Of a stretch of DNA of 64,000 nucleotides, positions 58,699 to 64,000 are shown piece by piece. The translations under genes were made by a program, and so were the position numbers. The stretch is taken from positions 434,001-498,000 of the forward strand of contig NZ_CP060402.1 in assembly GCF_015040615.1 (NCBI RefSeq). The letters run 5' to 3'. Position 1 is the first letter of the stretch. The number at the start of each line of letters is the position of its first letter. The notes beneath the pieces were generated by a model. The model worked only from the letters and a program-made list of their open reading frames with translations, ran no database searches and had not been told where the DNA came from. This DNA comes from Microbacterium sp. YJN-G (GTDB lineage: Bacteria; Actinomycetota; Actinomycetes; Actinomycetales; Microbacteriaceae).

Positions 58699-58767
58699 GC
58701 GAGACTTGCGTTCCAGCACGAGACTTGGCGCCGTGAGCGAAGTCTCGTGCTGGATGCCAAGTCTCGC
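58699..58767. repeat. Nested palindrome, second member of the 19-bp-period class
   Basis: Perfect 10-bp outer arms (GCGAGACTTG 58699-58708; CAAGTCTCGC 58758-58767) enclose perfect 15-bp inner arms (58712-58726; 58740-58754) with a 13-nt loop. CGAGACTT occurs at 58700 and 58719, its inverse at 58740 and 58759: 19-bp period on both sides. It lies between the converging iron ATPase and phosphatase genes. Confidence 0.9.
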
Positions 58768-58808
58768 GAGGGAGGCGAGGAGGAGGCGGGGGGACGGGCG
58801 GCGCGCCG

Positions 58809-59357
58809 TCAGGTGAGCAGGCGGGCGACGTAGCCGCCGCCGGGCGCGCGGTCGACGAGGATCACCTGGCCGTTCAGGATGCGGGGGCACGGCGACCCCG
58901 TCAGCGACTGCACGCCCAGGCGCAGCAGGGTTCCATGCGCGACCACCACGCTGTCACCGGCCTCGCCGGCGAGCCGGGTGAGCGCTTCATGCGCACGGGC
59001 GGTCGCGGCGGATGCCGGTTCGGCATCCGGGTACTCGCCATCCGGCCAGCGCTCGCGCACGTGGCCGACGGCGAGACCCTCGGCGCGGCCGTAGTCGCGC
59101 TCGATGAGCTGCGCGTCCAGTGCCACCGACGGAGCGGTGCCGTCCGCTGCCAGCTCGGCGGCGATCAGCTGCGCGCTCTGCACGGCCCGCTGCAACGGCG
59201 ACGACACGACCCGCGCCCACTGCGCGCGGGCGAGCAGCCGCCCCGCCGCGGCGGCCTGGCAGCGTCCCTGCTCGTCGAGCACGATGTCCGTGCGGCCCTG
59301 CATCCGCCGGTCGGCATTCCACGCCGTGCGCCCGTGGCGCACCAGCGCGAGGGTCAC
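58809..59357 (-). CDS. Histidine-phosphatase-family enzyme
   Basis: 182 residues. The phosphate-accepting motif LALVRHGRTAWNADRRMQG is at residues 3-20 (His8 nucleophile); other site residues are in SSPLQRAVQSA, the glutamate in ERDYGRAEG and the second His in VVVAHGTLLR. GpmB/CobC-like fold, cytoplasmic. GTG 59357 overlaps the ATPase stop (GTGA), so it ends the minus-strand operon with the FbpA-like importer. Substrate probably a small phosphoester. Confidence 0.9.
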   Translation of the reverse strand: MTLALVRHGRTAWNADRRMQGRTDIVLDEQGRCQAAAAGRLLARAQWARVVSSPLQRAVQSAQLIAAELAADGTAPSVALDAQLIERDYGRAEGLAVGHVRERWPDGEYPDAEPASAATARAHEALTRLAGEAGDSVVVAHGTLLRLGVQSLTGSPCPRILNGQVILVDRAPGGGYVARLLT

Positions 59358-60460
59358 GCGTGCACCAGCTCGCCGGCGCGACGCGCGCCCGCCGCGACGG
59401 CCGGAACCCCGGCGGATGCCGCATCGCCGTGCCCCTCGTAGACGACGGCTCGTCGCACGCGGACGCGCATCCGGTCGCCGGCGCGGGGGCGCAGCCCCTC
59501 GGCGTGCACGCGCAGCGCCACGCCCGCCCAGTCCAGCACGAGGTCGCCGCCCGAACGGGTGAACAGTGATGAGCGCACGACGGCGTCGCCCGCGGCATCC
59601 GGTGTCACCTCGACGTCTGCGGGGAGGATCGCCGCACACGCCGCGCCGCTCACCGTGATCGCGTCGCCGGCGACACGCAGCGGATGGCCGGCCGCCGTGA
59701 AGACGCCGCCCTCCGCGTGACCGTCGACGAGCGTGGCATCCGAGAGGAACCGGGCGATGAAGGCGCTTGCCGGGCGCTGCACGAGGTCATCCGGTGTGCC
59801 GGTCTGACGGATCCGCCCGCCGTCGAGCACGACGACGCGGTCGGCCAGGGCGAGCGCCTCGGCACGGTCGTGCGTCACGTGCACGACCGTGAGCCCCAAG
59901 CGACGGGTCAGGTCGTGCAGCTCGAGCCGCAGCCGGTCGCGCAGCGGCTCGTCCAGTGCCGAGAGCGCCTCGTCGAGCAGCAGCACGCGCGGGCGGGCGA
60001 CGAGCGCGCGGGCGAGGGCGACCCGCTGCCGCTGACCGCCCGACAGCGTCGCCGGATCGCGGAGCGCCGCCCCGCCGAGGCCGACGAGATCGAGCGCCTC
60101 CTCGACCCGCACGCGACGCTCGGCGCGCGGAACGCGGGCGCGGCGCAGCGGGTAGTCGACGTTGCGTCCGACGTTCCAGTGCGGCCAGACCGCGTGCTGC
60201 TGGAACACCATCCCGAGCCCGCGCTGCTCGGGCGGGGTCGACGCGCCCCGCTCGGCGACGGTGCGGTCGCCGATGCGTACGCTGCCGGCCGTCGGGGTCA
60301 GGAACCCGGCGATCGTGCGCAGCAGCGTCGTCTTCCCCGAGCCCGACGGGCCGACGAGGGCGACGAACTCGCCGTCGGCGACGTCGAGGTCGATGTCATC
60401 CAGCCCGACGGTGCCGGACGGGTAGCGGAGGGTGACGGAGTCGAGCGTGACGGATGCGAT
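59354..60460 (-). CDS. ABC importer ATPase (FbpC/PotA type) with apparent ATC start
   Basis: 368 residues. Walker A GPSGSGKTTLLR near residue 38, Q-loop MVFQQHAVWPHW, signature LSGGQRQRVALARALV, Walker B VLLLDEALSALDEPLR, and a C-terminal TOBE-like regulatory region. No ATG, GTG or TTG codon exists in frame before the Walker A motif. GAGGAG (60468-60473) sits exactly 7 nt before ATC 60460, the expected beginning of the protein. The other codons to the upstream stop look noncoding. The next in-frame ATG, just before VFQQ, would lose the nucleotide site. It lies 136 bp after the permease stop. Confidence 0.85.
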   Translation of the reverse strand: MASVTLDSVTLRYPSGTVGLDDIDLDVADGEFVALVGPSGSGKTTLLRTIAGFLTPTAGSVRIGDRTVAERGASTPPEQRGLGMVFQQHAVWPHWNVGRNVDYPLRRARVPRAERRVRVEEALDLVGLGGAALRDPATLSGGQRQRVALARALVARPRVLLLDEALSALDEPLRDRLRLELHDLTRRLGLTVVHVTHDRAEALALADRVVVLDGGRIRQTGTPDDLVQRPASAFIARFLSDATLVDGHAEGGVFTAAGHPLRVAGDAITVSGAACAAILPADVEVTPDAAGDAVVRSSLFTRSGGDLVLDWAGVALRVHAEGLRPRAGDRMRVRVRRAVVYEGHGDAASAGVPAVAAGARRAGELVHA

Positions 60461-60553
60461 GGTGGATCTCCTCGAGAGCTCCCGGCTGGTGCCGGGTGCC
60501 GGCGGTGCCGGCGGACGGTTCGGACGGGTTCGTAGGGGTGGGGGACGGATGCT

Positions 60554-60613
60554 GCGCTCAGCCGGAGCGGCCGGCTGCTGCGCTCGGCCGGGGCGCTCAG
60601 CCGGAGCGGCCGG
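60554..60613. repeat. 21-bp direct repeat at permease 3' end
   Basis: The same 21 bases (beginning GCGCTCAGCCGG) occur at 60554-60574 and 60593-60613. The second copy contains the last codons and stop of the permease gene on the minus strand; the first lies just beyond. It appears to be a 39-bp tandem duplication. Confidence 0.8.
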
Positions 60614-62279
60614 CCGGCGCGCGGGTCGCGATGCCGATCACGGCGATGCCCAGCACCGCGACGATCAGCGACCACGCCGCGGCGGTGCTGAACGCTCCCG
60701 CCTGCTGGAAGCTGAAGATCGCGACGCCGAGCGTCTGCGAGCCGGGGGAGAGCAGCAGCACCGACAGGGTGAGTTCGCGCACGGCGGTGACCGCGACGAT
60801 CACCATCCCCGACAGGGCGGCGGGCAGCGCCATCCGGCAGGAGATGTCGATCAGCGCCCGCAGGCGGGTCGCCCCCGAGATGCGCGCGGCCTCTTCGGCG
60901 CTCGCGGGCGTTCCGGCAAGAGGGGCTGCGATGGCCTGCACGACCAGCGCCGTGAACGAGGTGACGTACGCGACGAGGATCAGCCACGGCGTGTTGAACA
61001 GCCCCAGGCGCGGGGCGAGGATCAGCCAGGCCACCGCGATGACGATGCCGGGGATCGCCTGCGGCAGCATGACCGTGGCCTGCAGTGCCCGGGTGGTGCG
61101 GATCCGCGTGCGGGTGGCGAGCACCGCGATCGCGAGCCCCAGCACACCGCACACGAGCGCCGCCCCGAGCGCCAGCAGGATCGAGTTGCGTGCCCCGGTG
61201 AGCGCGTTCGCCGAGGTGAGCGCGCGCACCAGGTTGTCGAGCGTCAGGTTCTGCCACACCAGCGGCAGCCCGGGTGCGCGCAGCAGCGCCTGCGTGAGCA
61301 GGGCCAGCAGCGGCAGGATCGTGATGGCCAGCACGATCGCCCAGGTGACCACAGCGGTGGGGATCCGCGCGGCGCCGAGCGCCAGCGGTGAGGTGGGGGA
61401 TGCCGCGGCATCCAGTTCGCGCCCTCGGCGCCCGCTCAGAGCATCCGCCAGCACCGCGAGCAGGGCGACGGCGAGCAGCAGCGTCCCGATCGTCGCGACC
61501 ACCGCGAGCGGCTCCGCGACCGTGCCGGACTGCAGGTAGCGGTAGACGAGCGTGGCGAGGGTGACGTACCGCTCGGGCAGCCCGATGATCGACGGGATGC
61601 CGAAGTCGGCGAGGTTGCCGACCGCGATGAGCAGCAGTGACGACAGCAGCGCGGGGCGCAGCAGCGGCAGCGTGACGGTGCCGAGGACGCGGGCGGGTCC
61701 GGCGCCCGAGATGCGGGCGGCCTGTTCGAGATCGGCGGGGATGCGGCGCAGCGCGGCCGCGACGATGAGCATCGCGAGCGGGTAGCTGTGGATCGTCAGC
61801 AGCATGATCACCCCGTCGCCGCCGTAGATCGACCACAGCGGTGCGCCGGTGAGCTGCATCCACCACTGGTTGACCGGGCTGGCGGGGCCGAGCACGCCCA
61901 GCCAGGCGATCGCGCCGACGAACGGCGGCACCAGCAGCGGAGTCAGGGCCAGCAGGCGCAGGGTGCGCCGGCCGGGCAGATCTGTGCGGTCGAGCAGGAT
62001 CGCGAACGCGGTGCCGACGATGACCGCCAGCACGGCGGACACCCCCGCGGAGACGAGGCTGTTCAGGCCCGCCTCGAGCACGTCGTCCTGCAGCAGGGCG
62101 CCGAGCTGGAAGCTGCCGCTGGCCAGGATGATGATCGCGCCGAGCGGCAGCAGCACGACGAACGCGCACGCCGCCCAGGTGGCGACGGTGAGCGAGCGGA
62201 TGCCGTCCAGGCGACGCGCCCCGCCGCGGGCCCGGCCGATGGCCGGACCCGCGACGGGGAGAGCAGAAGCGGATGCCAC
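60597..62279 (-). CDS. ABC importer permease, fused double-domain (FbpB/ThiP type)
   Basis: 560 residues with about twelve membrane segments, two fused permease domains. EAA-like loops appear twice: DLEQAARISGAGPARVL near residue 185 and ASAEEAARISGATRLRALI near residue 455. This is the form found in iron, thiamine, phosphonate and hexose-phosphate importers. GTG 62279 overlaps the binding-protein stop by one base. Confidence 0.93.
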   Translation of the reverse strand: MASASALPVAGPAIGRARGGARRLDGIRSLTVATWAACAFVVLLPLGAIIILASGSFQLGALLQDDVLEAGLNSLVSAGVSAVLAVIVGTAFAILLDRTDLPGRRTLRLLALTPLLVPPFVGAIAWLGVLGPASPVNQWWMQLTGAPLWSIYGGDGVIMLLTIHSYPLAMLIVAAALRRIPADLEQAARISGAGPARVLGTVTLPLLRPALLSSLLLIAVGNLADFGIPSIIGLPERYVTLATLVYRYLQSGTVAEPLAVVATIGTLLLAVALLAVLADALSGRRGRELDAAASPTSPLALGAARIPTAVVTWAIVLAITILPLLALLTQALLRAPGLPLVWQNLTLDNLVRALTSANALTGARNSILLALGAALVCGVLGLAIAVLATRTRIRTTRALQATVMLPQAIPGIVIAVAWLILAPRLGLFNTPWLILVAYVTSFTALVVQAIAAPLAGTPASAEEAARISGATRLRALIDISCRMALPAALSGMVIVAVTAVRELTLSVLLLSPGSQTLGVAIFSFQQAGAFSTAAAWSLIVAVLGIAVIGIATRAPAGRSG

Positions 62280-63316
62280 TACTGGAACAGCGAGCGGAAG
62301 GTGTCCACGGCCGCCGGCTGCGAGGCGCGGATCTTCTCGAGGTCGGGGGTGAGGATGGTGATCTCGTCCATCGACGGGGCGCCCTCGGGGGTGCCGACGT
62401 CCGAGCGCACCGGCAGGTACGACTGCTCGACGGCCAGGCTCTGGCCGGCCTCGCTCACGAGGAAGTCGACGAACGCCTTCGCCGCCTCGGGCTCCTTCGA
62501 GTCGGCGAAGATACCGGCCGGCTGTGAGACGTACGGGACGCCCTCGGTCGGGTACGAGATCGCGATCGGCGAGCCCTGCGCGGCGAGTTCGCGCACGAGG
62601 TAGTCGACGACGATGCCCACCGGCTGCGCACCGGTGGCGATGGCCTGCGAGACCGGGCCGTTGCTGTCGGCGATCACGGGCTTGTTGGCGGCCAGCTCCG
62701 ACAGCCACTTCTCGCCGAGCTTCGGCTCGTCCAGCCACACGGCGGCGTTGTAGGCGGCCGCACCCGAGACATCCGGGTTCGGCATCACGAGCTTGCCGGC
62801 GTAAGCGGCGTCGGTGAGGTCGGACCACGAGGTGGGAGCCTCGGTGACCAGGCTCGTGTTGTACGCGATGACGGTCGGGATGATGCGGGTGCCGACGTAG
62901 AAGCCCTCCGCATCGACGACATCCGGGTTGACGCTGTCGATGTCGGCGGGGGTGTACTTCTGCAGCATCCCCTCGGCGGCGTAGTTCTCGAACGTGCCGG
63001 CGTCGGCGGCGAGGAACACGTCGGCCTGCACGCCGCCCGCCTCCTTCTCGGCCGCCACGCGGGTGGTGAGGTCGCCGGTGCCGGCGCGGAAGACCTCGAC
63101 GGTCACCTCGGGGTGCACCTCGTTGAAGGCCGCGACGAGGGCGTCGGCCTTCTCCTGCGGCTCGGACGTGTACAGCGTGATGGTGGCGGCCTCGAGAGCG
63201 GCGCTCTCGGAGGCGGCCGGCTCCTCGGCCGCGGGGGCGGCGGTCGAGCAGCCCGCGAGGACGAGGGCGGCGATGCCGAGCGCGACGGCGCCGGCGGTGG
63301 AACGCAGAACGGACAT
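62279..63316 (-). CDS. ABC importer substrate-binding lipoprotein (FbpA/AfuA-like)
   Basis: 345 residues. Lipobox LAGC near residue 22, then the family-1/FbpA fold: ATITLYTSEPQEKADALVAAF, ADVFLAADAGTFENY, VGTRIIPTVIAYNTSLV and SDLTDAAYAGKLVMPNPDVSG. The adjacent double tyrosine of true iron-binding FbpA is not evident (VVDYLVREL has one Tyr), so I do not call it iron-binding. It is flanked by a phosphoesterase and a phosphatase, which suggests a phosphorylated ligand. TAGGAAAAT precedes ATG 63316 and GATAAT (-10) is at 63338-63343 on the minus strand. Confidence 0.88.
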   Translation of the reverse strand: MSVLRSTAGAVALGIAALVLAGCSTAAPAAEEPAASESAALEAATITLYTSEPQEKADALVAAFNEVHPEVTVEVFRAGTGDLTTRVAAEKEAGGVQADVFLAADAGTFENYAAEGMLQKYTPADIDSVNPDVVDAEGFYVGTRIIPTVIAYNTSLVTEAPTSWSDLTDAAYAGKLVMPNPDVSGAAAYNAAVWLDEPKLGEKWLSELAANKPVIADSNGPVSQAIATGAQPVGIVVDYLVRELAAQGSPIAISYPTEGVPYVSQPAGIFADSKEPEAAKAFVDFLVSEAGQSLAVEQSYLPVRSDVGTPEGAPSMDEITILTPDLEKIRASQPAAVDTFRSLFQ

Positions 63317-63341
63317 GATTTTCCTAACGTGAGGGTGATTA

Positions 63342-64000
63342 TCAGGAGGGAAGGGAAGACGTGAAGAGGGGAGCAGGCGACTCGAGGCCGACGCTTGTGG
63401 CGGTGACGCCCTGCGGCAGCAGGTGCACGAGCGAGAACATCGCCTTGTCATGGCCGCTGACCGTGTCGGGGCCGGCATCCATCACCTGGTGGTAGGCCAG
63501 CGACGGTCCGACGAACACGGGCATCCCGCGCAGGGTGGCGGTCAGCGGGTGGTGGAAGTGCCCGCACAGCACGGCGCGCACATCGGTGCCGGCGATCACT
63601 CCGAGCAGGGATGCGGCGTCGCGCAGCCCCGCCTTGGCGAGCGTCGGAAGCGGGGAGCCCAGCGGCGGGTGATGCAGAGCCACGATCGTGCCGTCGCCGT
63701 GCGGTTCGGAGATCACCGCGGCGAGCCAGGCCAGCTGGGCGGGGCCCAGCTCTCCGGATGCCGAATCGAGCAGCACGATCCGAAGTCCGTCCAGCAGCAC
63801 GACCCGGTGGTGGCCGGCCGCGTGGCCGGGCAGGATGCGGGCGGCATCCGGGTCGTCGTGGTTGCCGAGGGTGGTCAGCACCGGCACGCCGATCTCGTCT
63901 TCGAGCCGCATCAGCGCCTCGGCGAGGGCGGGGTAGACGGCGGCGTGACCGCGCTGGGCGAGGTCGCCGGTGATCACGACCGCCTCGGGGGTGATCGCGG
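63342..64000 (-). CDS. Metallophosphoesterase (CpdA/Icc-like), partial at right edge
   Basis: About 219 residues up to the window edge; the N-terminus (with the first metal motif) is beyond it. Visible motifs are VITGDLAQRG, LTTLGNHDDPDA, ALHHPPLG and LCGHFHHPLTA, the set expected for binuclear-metal phosphodiesterases acting on cyclic nucleotides or glycerophosphodiesters. It ends 25 bp before the ABC binding-protein gene and probably leads the operon. Confidence 0.88.
   Translation of the reverse strand, partial: AITPEAVVITGDLAQRGHAAVYPALAEALMRLEDEIGVPVLTTLGNHDDPDAARILPGHAAGHHRVVLLDGLRIVLLDSASGELGPAQLAWLAAVISEPHGDGTIVALHHPPLGSPLPTLAKAGLRDAASLLGVIAGTDVRAVLCGHFHHPLTATLRGMPVFVGPSLAYHQVMDAGPDTVSGHDKAMFSLVHLLPQGVTATSVGLESPAPLFTSSLPS

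Noticed and set aside
60298..62169. Long minus-strand frame reading across permease and ATPase
   Set aside because: Out-of-frame shadow, arginine/alanine-rich, overlapping two clear ABC genes.
62279..63316. Iron-binding FbpA assignment
   Set aside because: No evident adjacent Tyr-Tyr pair, no iron box, and phosphoesterase/phosphatase neighbours favour another ligand.

Overview
The window is GC-rich (about 70%) actinobacterial chromosome. It most resembles Microbacterium or another member of the Microbacteriaceae. The signs are strong G/C third-position bias, many stop/start overlaps (ATGA, GTGA), apparently leaderless genes with a TANNNT hexamer 6-7 nt before the start, an IdeR/DtxR iron box, an actinobacterial LexA box, a DUF222-HNH (13E12-type) protein, a MetS-type NSS small subunit and a FolP2-type protein. 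No rRNA, CRISPR array, prophage, insertion sequence or plasmid replication gene was seen. One tRNA (Arg, ACG) is present.

Layout. 1-10.7 kb: a partial IclR regulator and a zinc alcohol dehydrogenase on opposite strands, then a sugar ABC importer (binding protein and two permeases) with an SGNH esterase. Facing these are a GH2 beta-mannosidase, a LacI-like protein without a DNA-binding domain, and a ROK repressor. Together they look like a mannoside uptake and breakdown locus. 10.8-19.3 kb: NSS amino-acid transporter with its 44-residue partner, an HSL-type esterase, GntR, a hypothetical protein, tRNA-Arg, LysR facing serine deaminase, and an ABC-2 exporter. 19.3-25.7 kb: frameshifted hrpB, a flotillin-like protein, a LexA-boxed HNH endonuclease and MarR. 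25.7-31.3 kb: a decayed stretch with a NERD-domain remnant, then an island resembling a DevR/DosR dormancy regulon (beta-CASP metallo-beta-lactamase, GAF-GAF histidine kinase, NarL-type regulator, universal stress protein). Its genes share a GGGAC-N4-GTCCC-like box.

31.4-38.2 kb: a lipoprotein, a formylglycine-generating enzyme, an ArsR-CDF metal efflux pair, then a compact folE / FAD reductase / FolP2-like / RibD-C-like operon that suggests an unusual pterin pathway. 38.2-42.4 kb: two FUSC-type membrane proteins, threonine synthase and a small thioredoxin-like protein. 42.5-50.3 kb: an NCS1 permease, a HyuA-like protein, three DUF917 paralogues and a PucR regulator, a plausible hydantoin or thiohydantoin catabolic system lacking HyuB. 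50.3-54 kb: an rtcB 3' scrap, TfoX-like and TetR proteins, small membrane proteins and three VOC proteins. 54-58.7 kb: an iron-siderophore ABC importer with a siderophore-interacting reductase, both at an IdeR box. 58.8-64 kb: a minus-strand operon of phosphoesterase, FbpA-like ABC importer and histidine phosphatase, better explained by organophosphate uptake than by iron.

The least explained signals are two unrelated-sequence intergenic elements (15062-15149 and 58699-58767). Both are nested palindromes built from four copies of a short motif with the same 19-bp internal period, and both lie between converging genes. Other notable points are the DevR-like boxes, the DUF917/HyuA cluster, the FolP2 operon and an ABC ATPase whose only sensible start codon is ATC.
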